Numbered from the stretch's first letter, positions 1-10,756 are shown. The stretch is 64,000 nucleotides of DNA from Desulfuromonadaceae bacterium (GCA_028683855.1 JAQUHA010000006.1:62001-126000), one strand, 5' to 3'. The notes: generated by a model from the letters alone, not told the origin. Translations and numbers: made by a program.

Positions 1-1962
1 AGAATACAGGAAGTGCTGCATCGCGGACAGGAACTGCTTGTTCAGGTTGAAAAAGATGAGCGTGACAACAAGGGATCTGCGCTTACGACTTACATTTCTC
101 TCCCTGGCCGATATATGGTTATGATGCCTGGAAGCGATTCCGCCGGAATATCACGCAAGATCGAACAGGAGAGCGTTAGAAAGAAGTTGAAAGAGATTGT
201 TGCAGAGATGGAGATCCCTGATGGCATTGGCTACATAATGCGCACTGAGGCGGTTGGGAGAACTCCGGAAGAGTTACAGAAAGATTTCTCAAATCTTACT
301 GATCTCTACGAATCGATAAAGCTAAAAGCTTCTGAGATCAAAAATGCCGGTGAGATTTACCGTGACAGCGGCCTTATAATTCGCACAATTCGAGACTATT
401 TCTCTGACGATGTTGATGAAATACTGGTTGACAGCAAAGAAGCATATCGTGAAGCAAAGGATTTTTTCCGCAACACCATGCCTACTTACGAGAAACGCGT
501 TAAACTTCACAAAGAAAAAAGGCCGATCTTTTCACGGTTTCAACTGGAAGAGCAGATTGATCAAATTTATGAAAAAAAAGTTCCGCTGCCATCAGGTGGC
601 TCTCTAATAATTGAGCCGACTGAAGCGTTGGTGTCAATTGATGTAAACTCTGGAAAATCAAGTGGCGAACGTGGCATTGAAGACACCGCTTTCAATACTA
701 ATATCGAAGCTGCCGAAGAGGTCGCCCGTCAGCTTAGACTGAGAGATCTTGGCGGCTTGATCATGATTGATTTCATAGATATGCGCGAGAACAGGCACAA
801 CATCGAGGTTGAAAAAACACTCAAAAATGCCCTAAAGATGGACAAAGCAAGGGTTAACGTCGGCCGAATATCACAGTTCGGCGTGCTTGAAATGTCACGA
901 CAACGTATCGCAAAAACTCTCAACGATGCCATCCATCTTGAATGCCCCCACTGCGAAGGGCGGGGCAAAGTAAAGTCGGTTGAAGCGATGGCGGTTTCCT
1001 TCCTAAGAAAAGTACATGCCTCAGCAGCCAAGGGGACTGTTGCCGAAGTCAGGGGGGGGCTTCCCCTCGAAGTAGCCTACTATCTGCTTAACAGAAAAAA
1101 ACGTGAGTTAACACAGATTGAAAATGATTACGAAATTGAAGTAACCGTAAAGGGGAAGACATCCTTCCTTCTTAATCAATTGGAACTTGAAACTATCAGG
1201 CGTGCAAAGCCACACGTTGAAGATGTCTTAAAAAGCGAGGCAGAGGCTGAAGAAGCTCACAAAACATCCTCTAGCGCTCCTGCACAAAAAGTTGAAACTG
1301 AATCAGAAGAAAAAATTGAGCCTATCGCCACAACCGAAGGAACTAAGAAGCGAAAACGTCGCAAAAAGAAGAAGAAACCATCCGCTGAGCCACTCCAGGA
1401 AAGTAATGAAACAACAGCATCAGAGGCTGTAAATGATGAAATGGCGGAATCAGATGAAGCTACCGCAGCAGCGGCAGAAGCCATTCCTTTGGACGCACCT
1501 GATAGCAGCACTGATCAACCTCTAAAACCTAAAAAGAAAAAAAGACGCCGCAGCCGCAGCAAGGGGAGTAAAGAGTCTGAAGTTGCAAACGAAGAGTCAA
1601 GTGACAACGACGCGGCAACAATCCCCCCCCCACCTGCATCGGAAATAAAAGTCGGGATCCCATCAGAAGCAACCGCACCTGCAGAGACAAAAACAAAACG
1701 TACACGCAAAGCAGGCAAGAAGAAAACGGAGCAGGCGGAAACTGAAAAGAGTGAGACTACTGATTCGATTGAGAGCAATCCTGAACCGGTCAAAAAACAA
1801 CCGTCAAAAAAGAAACCACGGGCCGCCGCTGCTAAAGCGCAGGCTTATACTGAAGTTACTGAATTGGTTGAAGAATCACCACCTGCCAAAGTTGTTAAGC
1901 CTAAATCAGTAAAAAAGGGAGTTGTTGCGAAAAAAGCAAAGAGTGCCATTAAAAATGATTAG
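1..1962 (+). CDS. rng: Ribonuclease E/G family endoribonuclease with long basic C-terminal tail (5' end outside window)
   Basis: The reading frame is open from base 1, and the first residues (RIQEVLHRGQELLVQ) are already inside the S1 domain, so the N-terminus lies upstream of the window. RNase E/G cuts single-stranded RNA in mRNA decay and rRNA/tRNA processing. The catalytic core is complete: Mg-binding aspartates occur in SIDVNSG and MIDFIDM, and the zinc-link is CPHCEGRG. From about residue 405 onward the protein becomes Lys/Arg/Glu/Ala-rich, with repeated basic clusters such as KKRKRRKKKKK and KKKKRRRSRS. This is a disordered extension of the kind that binds RNA or scaffolds a degradosome in RNase E, and RNase G lacks it. 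Whether to name it rne or rng is uncertain; rng is the usual label in this lineage. Two homopolymer tracts (8 G near 1052, 9 C near 1623) lie in the frame. Confidence 0.93.
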   Translation, partial: RIQEVLHRGQELLVQVEKDERDNKGSALTTYISLPGRYMVMMPGSDSAGISRKIEQESVRKKLKEIVAEMEIPDGIGYIMRTEAVGRTPEELQKDFSNLTDLYESIKLKASEIKNAGEIYRDSGLIIRTIRDYFSDDVDEILVDSKEAYREAKDFFRNTMPTYEKRVKLHKEKRPIFSRFQLEEQIDQIYEKKVPLPSGGSLIIEPTEALVSIDVNSGKSSGERGIEDTAFNTNIEAAEEVARQLRLRDLGGLIMIDFIDMRENRHNIEVEKTLKNALKMDKARVNVGRISQFGVLEMSRQRIAKTLNDAIHLECPHCEGRGKVKSVEAMAVSFLRKVHASAAKGTVAEVRGGLPLEVAYYLLNRKKRELTQIENDYEIEVTVKGKTSFLLNQLELETIRRAKPHVEDVLKSEAEAEEAHKTSSSAPAQKVETESEEKIEPIATTEGTKKRKRRKKKKKPSAEPLQESNETTASEAVNDEMAESDEATAAAAEAIPLDAPDSSTDQPLKPKKKKRRRSRSKGSKESEVANEESSDNDAATIPPPPASEIKVGIPSEATAPAETKTKRTRKAGKKKTEQAETEKSETTDSIESNPEPVKKQPSKKKPRAAAAKAQAYTEVTELVEESPPAKVVKPKSVKKGVVAKKAKSAIKND

Positions 1963-2003
1963 ATTAACCCTGCTTTATCTGCCATAAACATTACCTTTTC
2001 TCC

Positions 2004-2032
2004 TTGACCTGAATGGAGTTTAAGCATATTTT
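2004..2032 (+). promoter_or_regulatory. Candidate sigma-70 promoter for lysS and the envelope operon
   Basis: A TTGACC box (2004-2009) is followed after exactly 17 bases by TATTTT (2027-2032), in the 122-base gap before lysS. The -35 matches the consensus at five of six positions and the -10 at four. The genes after it are spaced or overlapped like one operon, so this would be their main local start. It was called by eye and has no transcript support. Confidence 0.4.
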
Positions 2033-2084
2033 TATCAGCTCGTTTCAAGATGTTATTTCAGTTTCGAAAGGTTGAATATCCATA

Positions 2085-3563
2085 ATGGAAGAACTTAGTG
2101 AACTCCTGCTCCAGAGACGCCGCAAGGTAGATGCACTCTGGGAAGCGGGAATAAATCCATATCCGAATGATTTTAAACCTCAACACACATCAGCTGACAT
2201 ACTATCTACTTACGGCAACGCTGAAGAGATTGACACAGTTGATGTAAACATAACAATTGCCGGTCGCATAATCGCCAGAAGATCCTTTGGCAAAGCTGCT
2301 TTTATTCAGATACAGGATCGTAAAGGTCGAATTCAGCTGTACGTTAAAAAAGACCAGATCGGCGATGAAGCCTTTACCGCATTTGATTCTTTTGACATCG
2401 GAGATATAATCGGAGCCGAAGGCTATCCTTTTCGTACAAAAACCGGTGAACTCTCCCTGCATGTGAGAACCATAAGATTGCTCGTAAAATCACTCCTGCC
2501 ACTTCCTGAAAAATTTCACGGATTAACGGACATAGAAACACGCTATCGTCAGCGCTATGTGGATCTGATTGTAAATCCTGAAGCGCGCGAAATATTTATA
2601 AAGCGCTCCCGCATAGTAAATCTTATTAGAAATTTCATGACTGACCGGGATTTTCTTGAAGTAGAAACGCCAATGATGCATCAGATCCCAGGCGGCGCTG
2701 CTGCACGCCCATTCATAACCCATCACAACACACTGGACATGGAGTTATACCTCCGCATAGCACCGGAGCTCTATCTAAAGCGTCTTGTTGTCGGAGGCAT
2801 GGATCGGGTATTTGAAATCAATCGAAATTTCCGCAACGAAGGCATTTCAGTCCGTCACAACCCGGAATTTACGATGATGGAATTCTATCAGGCTTATGCT
2901 ACCTATGAAGATCTTATGGATTTCACCGAAGAGCTCTTCTGTCATGTCGCTGAATCGATTCTCGGAACTCTCGATTTTAAAAACCAGGGGCTTGATATAA
3001 GCTTTCAGCGCCCATGGAAACGCCTTACTGTCCGTGAAGCAATTCTGGAGTATGGCGACATAGAAGCCGCAGAGCTCGATGATCGCGACCTCGCACTATC
3101 TTATGCCCGTAGCATCGGGTTAAAGGTAAACAACGATATAAGCCACAGCAAGCTTATAATGGAGATTTTTGACGAAGTAGCCGAGCATAAATTAATTCAA
3201 CCGACATTTATAACAGCCTACCCGACCGAAGTATCACCGCTTTCAAGAAAAAATGATATTAACCCAGAAATTGTAGATCGTTTTGAGCTGATTATTGGCG
3301 GACGGGAAATTGCGAATGCCTTTTCAGAATTGAATGACCCGGTTGATCAAAAGGAACGCTTTCTTTCACAGGTCGCAGAAAAAAACAAGGGTGACGAAGA
3401 AGCACATTACATGGATGAGGACTACGTCAGGGCTCTTGAATATGGTCTCCCCCCCACAGCTGGTGAAGGCATCGGTATTGACCGGCTCGTAATGCTGTTA
3501 ACAGACTCTCCGTCAATCCGGGACGTAATACTATTCCCGCAGTTGCGCAAGGAAGTTAAATAA
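2085..3563 (+). CDS. lysS: Lysyl-tRNA synthetase, class II
   Basis: This enzyme charges tRNA-Lys with lysine using ATP in the cytoplasm. At 492 residues it has the normal length for bacterial LysRS. The N-terminal OB-fold anticodon-binding domain covers roughly residues 55-150. The class II catalytic domain shows motif 2 (NRNFRNEGISVRHNPEF, from about 245) and motif 3 (GEGIGIDRL, near 460, then the RDVILFPQLR tail). The start MEELSELLLQRRRKVD is typical, with a loose GAAAGG upstream. It sits three bases before the LolC gene, so the two are probably cotranscribed. Nothing is unusual apart from a 7-C tract near 3449. Confidence 0.97.
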   Translation: MEELSELLLQRRRKVDALWEAGINPYPNDFKPQHTSADILSTYGNAEEIDTVDVNITIAGRIIARRSFGKAAFIQIQDRKGRIQLYVKKDQIGDEAFTAFDSFDIGDIIGAEGYPFRTKTGELSLHVRTIRLLVKSLLPLPEKFHGLTDIETRYRQRYVDLIVNPEAREIFIKRSRIVNLIRNFMTDRDFLEVETPMMHQIPGGAAARPFITHHNTLDMELYLRIAPELYLKRLVVGGMDRVFEINRNFRNEGISVRHNPEFTMMEFYQAYATYEDLMDFTEELFCHVAESILGTLDFKNQGLDISFQRPWKRLTVREAILEYGDIEAAELDDRDLALSYARSIGLKVNNDISHSKLIMEIFDEVAEHKLIQPTFITAYPTEVSPLSRKNDINPEIVDRFELIIGGREIANAFSELNDPVDQKERFLSQVAEKNKGDEEAHYMDEDYVRALEYGLPPTAGEGIGIDRLVMLLTDSPSIRDVILFPQLRKEVK

Positions 3564-3566
3564 CCA

Positions 3567-4829
3567 ATGCCATTTGAACTTTTTATTGGCTTGCGATACC
3601 TTAAAGCCAAACGAAAATCCACATTTATTTCTATCATAACCTTTATCTCTACTGCAGGGGTTGCATTGGGTGTCATGGCTCTTATTGTAGTACTGGCGGT
3701 CATGACAGGTTTTGAAAATGACCTGAAGGAGAAAATTCTCGGCACCAATGCGCATATTGTAGTAGTAAAAAACGGTACTCCTATGGAGGATTACCGCGCA
3801 GTTATGGACAAATTGCACTCCTTTAAAGGGGTAGAAGCTGCTACTCCTTTTATATACAATCAGGTTATGCTGTCGTCAGGGAAAAATGTTTCCGGGGTTG
3901 TTCTCCGGGGCATTGATGTTGCTACCGACCGCCAGGTTACAAAACTGAGTTCATCCGTGGTGGAAGGAAATATTGACGGTTTAGATCCAAAAATGGGACA
4001 GGGAGCTGACAGCACTCCAGGTCTTATGGTTGGGAAAGAGCTGGCAAAACACCTGAATTTGTTTCTTGGAGACAAAGTCAACGTAATATCACCGATGGGT
4101 AATATAACTCCGCTCGGCATGATGCCGCGCATGAAACCGTTCAGGGTAACTGGAATCTTTAATACCGGAATGTTTGAATACGATTCAACGCTTGCATACA
4201 TAAGCATAGACCAGGCACAACGCTTTTTTGATCTCGGTGACACTGTTACAGGCATACAGCTTAAAGTTAAGGATGTCTATGGGACAAGTGAACTGGCTCG
4301 TAAAATAAACAGTGAAATGGGAACTGACTACTATGCTCGTGACTGGATGCAGATGAATAAAAATATTCTCTTTGCTTTGAAAACGGAAAAGATTGTAATG
4401 TTTATAATCCTGACATTAATTGTTCTTGTTGCAGCTTTTGGAATTGCCTCTACGCTCTTCATGGTTGTAATGGAGAAAACCAGAGACATTGCCATTCTCA
4501 AGTCAATGGGCTCAACAGCTGCCAGCGTAATGAAAATATTTATTCTTGAAGGCCTTATTATCGGAATCATCGGCACTCTTCTAGGGGTAGTTTCGGGATT
4601 ATTGGTAGCACTCAACCTGGAACCGATAATTAATGTTATACAAAAAATAACCGGTCAGAATTTCTTCAGCAAAGATATTTACTATCTTGATCGTTTCCCA
4701 TCGCTTGTGGTTCCTTCTGACGTAGTCTTAATATCTGTCACAGCAATTCTTATATCATTTCTGGCAACCCTTTATCCTGCATGGCAGGCTTCACGGATGT
4801 TACCGGCAGAGGCATTGAGATATGAGTAA
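3567..4829 (+). CDS. lolC: Lipoprotein-releasing ABC transporter permease (LolC/LolE family)
   Basis: This is the inner-membrane permease of the Lol complex, which extracts mature lipoproteins from the inner membrane and hands them to LolA. The 420-residue protein begins with a short cytoplasmic stretch ([17 protein letters not shown]). One membrane helix follows (about 20-45), then a large periplasmic domain to about 265, then three helices in an FtsX-type domain near 270-300, 320-350 and 385-410. There is only one permease gene, followed directly by the ATPase, so the transporter is probably a homodimeric LolF-like form rather than the LolC/LolE heterodimer. The last eight bases overlap lolD. 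Confidence 0.93.
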   Translation: MPFELFIGLRYLKAKRKSTFISIITFISTAGVALGVMALIVVLAVMTGFENDLKEKILGTNAHIVVVKNGTPMEDYRAVMDKLHSFKGVEAATPFIYNQVMLSSGKNVSGVVLRGIDVATDRQVTKLSSSVVEGNIDGLDPKMGQGADSTPGLMVGKELAKHLNLFLGDKVNVISPMGNITPLGMMPRMKPFRVTGIFNTGMFEYDSTLAYISIDQAQRFFDLGDTVTGIQLKVKDVYGTSELARKINSEMGTDYYARDWMQMNKNILFALKTEKIVMFIILTLIVLVAAFGIASTLFMVVMEKTRDIAILKSMGSTAASVMKIFILEGLIIGIIGTLLGVVSGLLVALNLEPIINVIQKITGQNFFSKDIYYLDRFPSLVVPSDVVLISVTAILISFLATLYPAWQASRMLPAEALRYE

Positions 4830-5529
4830 ACTGCTTGAAGTGCGCTCACTTTGCAAAACATACGGCAGCGGGTCGAACCGACTGGAAGTACTTACCGGAA
4901 TTGACCTTGACCTCAACTCCAGCACAACGACAGCTCTGGTTGGTGCCTCGGGTGCAGGGAAAAGCACTTTAATGCATCTACTTGGCGCTCTTGACAGACC
5001 GACATCAGGAACTGTATTTTTTCGCGGTGAAGACATTTTTAAGAAGAATGAGCGTGAACTGGCTGCATTCAGAAATAGAAGCATAGGCTTTGTATTTCAG
5101 TTTCACCATCTGCTGCCAGAGTTTACGGCACTTGAAAATGTAATGATGCCGGCTTTAATTGCCAGAATTCCGAGATCAGAAGCGCGTGAAATAGCGGAAT
5201 CTCTTCTAACAGACGTCGGGCTTAGCCAGCGAATGACTCATAGACCTGGCGAACTCTCAGGCGGCGAACAGCAGCGTGTTGCAATTGCGCGTGCATTGGT
5301 ACTTGAACCGGAATTGCTGCTTGCCGACGAACCGACTGGCAATCTTGATATGAAAACAAGCGACAACATTCATTCCATGCTGGCTGAACTGCAAATAAAA
5401 AAAGGGTTGACGCTGGTTGTAGTTACTCACAACGAGCGTCTCGCTGCGGCTATGGGAACAACTATTCATCTACTTGATGGAAAAGTGGAAAAAACAACAT
5501 TGTATCCGGGGGATGTGTGCCCAGTCTAA
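4822..5529 (+). CDS. lolD: Lipoprotein-releasing ABC transporter ATP-binding protein
   Basis: This is the ATPase that powers the adjacent Lol permease. All nucleotide-binding motifs are present in 235 residues: Walker A GASGAGKS (about 40-47), Q-loop [18 protein letters not shown], signature [15 protein letters not shown] (about 144) and Walker B LLLADEP (about 166). The switch histidine is in VVTHNERL. The sequence closely follows the LolD/MacB subgroup. It overlaps lolC by eight bases and bamA by thirteen, indicating translational coupling. Confidence 0.94.
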   Translation: MSKLLEVRSLCKTYGSGSNRLEVLTGIDLDLNSSTTTALVGASGAGKSTLMHLLGALDRPTSGTVFFRGEDIFKKNERELAAFRNRSIGFVFQFHHLLPEFTALENVMMPALIARIPRSEAREIAESLLTDVGLSQRMTHRPGELSGGEQQRVAIARALVLEPELLLADEPTGNLDMKTSDNIHSMLAELQIKKGLTLVVVTHNERLAAAMGTTIHLLDGKVEKTTLYPGDVCPV

Positions 5530-7817
5530 AAACAATAGCATCTGCAACTCTTACTGCCATATTAGGTTATCTCCCTCTTGCATACGCCGAAGGTGAAAAA
5601 CTTGTTGAGATAAAAATCACCGGCAATAACCGGATCGAAGCAGCTGCAATTCTGAATGTTGTAAAAACAACTGCCGGGGATCTTCTCTACAACGATAAAA
5701 CAGACGCTGACATCAGAGCTATTTACAAACTGGGGCACTTTCAGGATATACAGGCTTTAAAAGAGGAGTCGGACAAGGGAGTTGTCCTGGTTTATGCTGT
5801 AGTCGAAAAACCGATAGTTCGCGATATTATTTTTGATGGTAATAAGGAACTTACCACTGAGAAACTGAAAGAGGCGATGGAGTTTCGTACCAATTCGGTT
5901 TTTTCCGCCAAAGACCTGGCGAAAACCGTCATAAAGATAAAAAAGATGTATAGCGATGAGGGGTACTACCTGGCTGATGTACAAACTGAAACTAAAGAAA
6001 ATTCATCTTCTGAACTCACATTGAAATTTCACATAACAGAGGGCAAAAAAGTTCTTATAAAAGAAATAAGATTTGAGGGTAACAAAGCTATTAGCAGCAG
6101 AAAACTAAGAGGGATAATGGAGACGAAGGAAGAGTGGTTTATGTCCTGGCTGACCGGTGCAGGAACCTATAAAGAAGAGGTTCTTAAAAACGACGCTCTC
6201 CTAATCTCTGACCATTACCTGAACAACGGCTATGTAAACATAAAAGTCGGAGAACCGACCGTCAAAATCAATAAAGAAAAAAACGCTCTTGATGTCTACA
6301 TAGGAATAACCGAGGGGGAGCAGTACCGGATTGGGGAGATAGGCTTCAAAGGGGAGCTTGTTGACCCTGCGTCAGACCTGAGAAGTAAATTAAAAAGTGA
6401 GCCTGGCGAAATATTTAACCGTTCAACCCTTAGAGCTGACATAGGGACACTTACAGACTTATATGGAGACAAAGGGTACGCATTTGCGACTATAAACCCG
6501 CAGACACGCCTTGACCATAAAAACAGAATAGTGGACATGACCTTTGATATTGAGAAAGGGGAGCTGGTCTCAATTGAGAGGATTTCAATCGCCGGCAACC
6601 CGAAAACCCGAGACAAAGTAATCAGGCGGGAAATGCGTGTAACAGAAAGTGATTTGTACAGCGCTACCGGTATGAAACGCAGCAAACAGAATCTTATGAA
6701 CACCGGTTATTTTGAGGAGGCTAACATTGCAACAACCAAAGGGAGTTCAAGCAATAAACTGAATGTTAGTGTAGATGTAAAAGAGAAACCAACCGGCACA
6801 TTCAGTATAGGTGGTGGTTACAGTTCTCTTGACGGCTTTATTGGTCAAGGCTCTATTCAGCAGTCAAACTTCCTCGGTCTTGGTTTGAAGGCAAATGCAT
6901 CGGCTTCAATTGGCGGAAGCTCTCAAACTTACGCCCTTGGGCTTACAGACCCGTATTTTATGGATACAAAATGGACACTGGGTGGTGATATCTACCGTTC
7001 AGAGCGGGATTACACAGATTATATGCGTCGTTTAACCGGTGCAGACATAAAGGGTGGCTACCCAATCAACGATTTTTTAAGCACCTTTATGATATATAAA
7101 TATGAAACAAAGAACCTTTATGAACCAAGCATCGCGTATCAAGCATTACATGATGTTGACGTACTGGATATTTATCCACTCGGTACAACTACTACAAGTT
7201 CCGTTTACGGAAGTATCAGCCATAATAACACGGACTACAGACTTGACCCATCTACCGGCTGGATAAATTCACTTTCACTTGAATATGCCGGACTTGGCGG
7301 AGACAATAAATATATCCGGCTTATAACCGACCACACCTACTTTTATCCTCTCTATAAGAAGTTGATAGCCTCAACAAAACTGACATTCGGATATGTCGGC
7401 GAGGTTGGACAACCTGTACCGATTGACGAAAAGTTCTACCTTGGAGGCATTTACTCGCTTCGCGGATATAAGACCAGAACCGTATCACCGACAATACTCG
7501 GCTCTGATAAGTCAGTTGTATACCTTGGAGGAAACAAGGAGATAATGGGAAATGTGGAGTTAACCTTCCCATTGATTCAGGATGCAGGTCTAAAGGGGGT
7601 CCTGTTCTTTGACTATGGTAATGCATTCAACGATACATCTAATGTACTTACCTACGCATTCAACTCATTCCTGACGAGCTATGGTTTTGGAATCCGTTGG
7701 GCTTCACCGATCGGTCCGCTCCGTCTTGAATACGGAATTCCGATTACTCCGCGTACAGGCAACACAATCGACAGCAAAAGCGGCAGACTTGAATTTTCGA
7801 TAGGCACAATGTTCTAA
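5517..7817 (+). CDS. bamA: Outer-membrane protein assembly factor BamA (Omp85)
   Basis: BamA folds and inserts beta-barrel proteins into the outer membrane. The GTG start overlaps the end of lolD. A short signal peptide ([24 protein letters not shown]) ends before EGEKLVEI. Five POTRA repeats follow to about residue 425; each carries the typical IxGNxxxxxxxI pattern, for example [12 protein letters not shown] and [12 protein letters not shown]. The C-terminal half is the barrel, with the hallmark [12 protein letters not shown] segment and a terminal aromatic (IGTMF). The length of 766 residues fits the family. skp follows, as in many Gram-negatives. Confidence 0.96.
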   Translation: MPSLKTIASATLTAILGYLPLAYAEGEKLVEIKITGNNRIEAAAILNVVKTTAGDLLYNDKTDADIRAIYKLGHFQDIQALKEESDKGVVLVYAVVEKPIVRDIIFDGNKELTTEKLKEAMEFRTNSVFSAKDLAKTVIKIKKMYSDEGYYLADVQTETKENSSSELTLKFHITEGKKVLIKEIRFEGNKAISSRKLRGIMETKEEWFMSWLTGAGTYKEEVLKNDALLISDHYLNNGYVNIKVGEPTVKINKEKNALDVYIGITEGEQYRIGEIGFKGELVDPASDLRSKLKSEPGEIFNRSTLRADIGTLTDLYGDKGYAFATINPQTRLDHKNRIVDMTFDIEKGELVSIERISIAGNPKTRDKVIRREMRVTESDLYSATGMKRSKQNLMNTGYFEEANIATTKGSSSNKLNVSVDVKEKPTGTFSIGGGYSSLDGFIGQGSIQQSNFLGLGLKANASASIGGSSQTYALGLTDPYFMDTKWTLGGDIYRSERDYTDYMRRLTGADIKGGYPINDFLSTFMIYKYETKNLYEPSIAYQALHDVDVLDIYPLGTTTTSSVYGSISHNNTDYRLDPSTGWINSLSLEYAGLGGDNKYIRLITDHTYFYPLYKKLIASTKLTFGYVGEVGQPVPIDEKFYLGGIYSLRGYKTRTVSPTILGSDKSVVYLGGNKEIMGNVELTFPLIQDAGLKGVLFFDYGNAFNDTSNVLTYAFNSFLTSYGFGIRWASPIGPLRLEYGIPITPRTGNTIDSKSGRLEFSIGTMF

Positions 7818-7917
7818 AAGAATCAGCACATCTGATATCACAAGCATCAGTCGGTTTACATTTATGGCATACAATTTACGGGCATAGATTCCCACCAATT
7901 ATTAAGGAGAGAAATTC

Positions 7918-8433
7918 ATGAAACAGACGGTTCTTGCAGTATTTACAGTGTTACTCCTGATATCAACATCTGCTCACGCAGCTGACCTTAAGCTTGGCTA
8001 TATTGATATGCAGCGCGCATTAAATGGCTCTGAACAGGGGAAAGAAGCTAAAGAACAGCTGGCTGCAAAAGTAAAACAGTATCAAGACGAGATAAATCTT
8101 AAGCAGGAAGATCTTAAAAGGTTGAAAGATGAACTGGAAAAGCAGGGTATGCTTCTCTCTGACTCTGCCAGATCATCAAAAGAGAGAGAGTACCAGAATA
8201 AACTAAAAGATTTTCAGCGTTTCACGAAAGATGCGCAGGATGAGCTGCAGGGAAAAGATGAAGAGCTGACACGTAAAATTCTCGAAGGAATGGAGAAGGT
8301 TATTCAGGAGTATGGAAGACAGAAAGGCTTTACTTTCATCTTTGTAAAAAATGAAAGCATGCTCTTTGTTGATGAGAAAGCAGATCTGACCGAAGAAATT
8401 TTGACTATGTTCAATTCAAACAGGAAGAAATAG
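7918..8433 (+). CDS. skp: Periplasmic chaperone Skp/OmpH
   Basis: Skp holds unfolded outer-membrane proteins in the periplasm on their way to BamA. The 171-residue protein has a clear signal peptide (MKQTVLAVFTVLLLISTSAHA, cut before ADLKLGYIDMQRAL). A long charged helical region follows (about 45-125) that would form the Skp tentacle coiled coil. The ribosome-binding site AAGGAGAG lies just upstream of the ATG. A 100-base gap separates it from bamA, with no promoter convincing enough to call. lpxD begins four bases after the stop. Confidence 0.92.
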   Translation: MKQTVLAVFTVLLLISTSAHAADLKLGYIDMQRALNGSEQGKEAKEQLAAKVKQYQDEINLKQEDLKRLKDELEKQGMLLSDSARSSKEREYQNKLKDFQRFTKDAQDELQGKDEELTRKILEGMEKVIQEYGRQKGFTFIFVKNESMLFVDEKADLTEEILTMFNSNRKK

Positions 8434-8436
8434 CAA

Positions 8437-9489
8437 ATGAAACAGACAAAAACAGTCTCAGAGCTCGCTGACCACCTCGGAGGGGTAGTTGAGGGGGATC
8501 CGGATATTTTGATTTCAGGTTTGGGGACTTTGGAAACAGCCGGACCGGAAGCAATTACTTTTCTTGCAAATCCCAAATATGCTGCAAAAGTTGAACAGAC
8601 CTCAGCAGGCGCAGTACTTATGGCACCGGGTGGAGAGCGTTTTGGGCATACAGCAATTCTGGTTGATAATCCTTATCTTGCGTTTGCAAAACTGCTGACA
8701 CTTTTTTACACTTCAACACATGAAGCATTAGGCATTATGCCAGGAGCAAATGTAAGTGATTCAGCTGTTATTGCTGAAGGAACAACAATCTATCCCGGAG
8801 CCTGCATAGGAAAGAATGTTAAAATAGGCAGTCGTTCGGTAATATATCCAGGTGTTGCAATATACGAAAATGCTGTTATTGGTGACGACTGCACACTTCA
8901 CGCTAATTCGGTTGTTCGCGAAAGATGCCGCATTGGCAATAGGTGTATTCTGCAGCCAGGAGCTGTGATCGGCTCTGACGGTTTTGGTTATGCGCCTGAC
9001 GGAAACGGATATTACCCGATTCCACAGATAGGTATTGTTATTTTAGAAGATGATGTTGAAATCGGTGCAAACAGCTGTGTAGACAGAGCCGCTATCGAAG
9101 TAACACGCATTGGGCGAGGCACAAAACTCGACAATCTGGTTCAGGTCGCACATAACTGCAAGATCGGCGAGCAGTGCATGATTGTTTCCCAGGTCGGCAT
9201 ATCGGGAAGTACAACGGTTGGGAATCACGTTACTTTGGCTGGACAGGTCGGCGTTGCCGGCCACATAACAATCGGCGATAACGTACTTGTTGGGGGGCAG
9301 TCCGGAGTTGCAAGCTCACTCCCCGGAAACGCCTCGTATAGCGGATCCCCCACGATACCGCATAAAGAATGGCTGAAATCCTCCATGGTTTTTCCGCGTC
9401 TGCCTGAGATTAAAAAAACTGTAGCTTCTCTTGAAAAACGCATTGCTGAACTTGAAAACAGACTGAATCAGATAAGTAAGGAGAATTAA
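8437..9489 (+). CDS. lpxD: UDP-3-O-(3-hydroxyacyl)glucosamine N-acyltransferase
   Basis: LpxD adds the second 3-hydroxyacyl chain, from acyl-ACP, to the amine of UDP-3-O-acyl-glucosamine, the third step of lipid A synthesis. The N-terminal uridine-binding domain (about 1-105) includes [11 protein letters not shown] left-handed beta-helix of hexapeptide repeats covers about 105-310. The catalytic histidine falls at residue 239 in QVAHNCKIG, the number reported for E. coli. The C-terminal helical tail ([18 protein letters not shown]) ends the 350-residue protein. Confidence 0.96.
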   Translation: MKQTKTVSELADHLGGVVEGDPDILISGLGTLETAGPEAITFLANPKYAAKVEQTSAGAVLMAPGGERFGHTAILVDNPYLAFAKLLTLFYTSTHEALGIMPGANVSDSAVIAEGTTIYPGACIGKNVKIGSRSVIYPGVAIYENAVIGDDCTLHANSVVRERCRIGNRCILQPGAVIGSDGFGYAPDGNGYYPIPQIGIVILEDDVEIGANSCVDRAAIEVTRIGRGTKLDNLVQVAHNCKIGEQCMIVSQVGISGSTTVGNHVTLAGQVGVAGHITIGDNVLVGGQSGVASSLPGNASYSGSPTIPHKEWLKSSMVFPRLPEIKKTVASLEKRIAELENRLNQISKEN

Positions 9490-9490
9490 T

Positions 9491-9934
9491 ATGCAATTAG
9501 ATGTCAACGAGATAATGAAGATTCTTCCGCACCGTTATCCATTTCTGATGGTAGACCGAATCATTGAAATCGATCATGGAACACGATGCGTAGGCATAAA
9601 GAACGTCACGATAAACGAGCCGTTTTTTCAAGGGCATTTCCCTGGACACCCTGTAATGCCAGGAGTTTTAATAATTGAGGCAATGGCTCAGGTTGCAGGT
9701 ATAATGGCTTATCTCGCCTCGGACGAAGCAACCCGCAGCAAAGTCACCTATTTTCTTGCTGTTGATAATGCACGTTTCCGCAAACCGGTGTCCCCCGGAG
9801 ACCAGCTTCGTATTGAAATCAATACTACAATGAACAGAAGAGGAATATGGGGCGTTGCCGGAAAAGCCTATGTAGGAGATACACTCGTCACTGAGGCTGA
9901 CCTCAAGGCAACATTTGCTGATGCCGCGAAATAA
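9491..9934 (+). CDS. fabZ: 3-hydroxyacyl-ACP dehydratase FabZ
   Basis: FabZ dehydrates 3-hydroxyacyl-ACP in fatty acid elongation and competes with LpxA/LpxD for the same substrate, which explains its conserved place among the lpx genes. The 147-residue hot-dog protein has PHRYPFLMVDRI near the N-terminus. The active-site stretch is GHFPGHPVMPGVLIIEAMAQ, with catalytic His49 and Glu63. One base separates it from lpxD, and AAGGAG sits just before the ATG. A 39-base gap precedes lpxA. Confidence 0.96.
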   Translation: MQLDVNEIMKILPHRYPFLMVDRIIEIDHGTRCVGIKNVTINEPFFQGHFPGHPVMPGVLIIEAMAQVAGIMAYLASDEATRSKVTYFLAVDNARFRKPVSPGDQLRIEINTTMNRRGIWGVAGKAYVGDTLVTEADLKATFADAAK

Positions 9935-9973
9935 CACTCCTATTCAATAGCAAAAAAATACCGGAGAAATATT

Positions 9974-10756
9974 ATGATCCACCCGACTGCAATAATTGAT
10001 GCGACTGCCAACCTGGCAGAAGGTGTCGAAATTGGTCCTTACGCCATAATTGGTAAATATGTGAGCATTGGCAAAGGAACTTCCATAGGTGCCCATACGG
10101 TTATTGGAGACTGGACAGAAATTGGCGAAAACAACCAGATTTTTCATCTTGCCTCAGTAGGTCCGGCATCTCAAGATTTAAAATACAGAGGTGAAGAGTG
10201 CTGGACACGTATTGGCAACAACAATCTGATACGTGAATTTTCAACAATTCATCGCGGTACTGTGACAGGTATTGGCGAGACTGTTGTGGGAAATGGCAAC
10301 CTTTTCATGGCATATTCACACGTTGCCCATGACTGCGTTATAGGAAACGGGGTGGTCATGGCAAACTCTGCAACTCTTGCCGGTCATGTTACTGTAGAAG
10401 ACAATGTAATCCTCGGAGGCTTGGTAGCTGTACACCAGTTTACAACTATCGGAGCATTTGTAATGGCAGGCGGCGGTTCTCTTATAACTCTTGATGTCCC
10501 TCCGTACATGATAACCACACCGGGCGAAAAACGGGAGGCAAAACTACGCGGACTTAATCTTGTTGGTTTAAAACGCCGCGGTTTTTCTGAAGACACTATT
10601 CGTAATCTAAAAAAATCATACAAGACGCTGTTTATGGCTGATCTGAAAAGAGTTGACGCAATAGCAAAGATCAGATCAGAAATTACGAACTGCCCGGAAG
10701 TCAATTATCTGCTTGAATTTATAGAACGATCCGAGCGGGGAATCTGCCGCGGATGA
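9974..10756 (+). CDS. lpxA: UDP-N-acetylglucosamine O-acyltransferase
   Basis: LpxA performs the first committed step of lipid A synthesis, moving a 3-hydroxyacyl chain from ACP to the 3-OH of UDP-GlcNAc. Hexapeptide repeats fill residues 1-190, with the catalytic histidine at about residue 119 in YSHVAHDCVIGNGV. The helical C-terminus contains LRGLNLVGLKRRGFS, typical of LpxA. At 260 residues it is full length. The stop overlaps the lpxB start as ATGA. In relatives I know, lpxI commonly sits between lpxA and lpxB; here it does not. Confidence 0.96.
   Translation: MIHPTAIIDATANLAEGVEIGPYAIIGKYVSIGKGTSIGAHTVIGDWTEIGENNQIFHLASVGPASQDLKYRGEECWTRIGNNNLIREFSTIHRGTVTGIGETVVGNGNLFMAYSHVAHDCVIGNGVVMANSATLAGHVTVEDNVILGGLVAVHQFTTIGAFVMAGGGSLITLDVPPYMITTPGEKREAKLRGLNLVGLKRRGFSEDTIRNLKKSYKTLFMADLKRVDAIAKIRSEITNCPEVNYLLEFIERSERGICRG

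Noticed and set aside
729..1031. Minus-strand frames inside the RNase E/G gene, and similar frames elsewhere
   Set aside because: They lie wholly inside strongly conserved genes on the other strand and show no protein-like features of their own.
7847..7875. Promoter before skp using TACAAT at 7870
   Set aside because: No -35-like hexamer lies at a workable distance; TTTACA at 7855 is only nine bases away.
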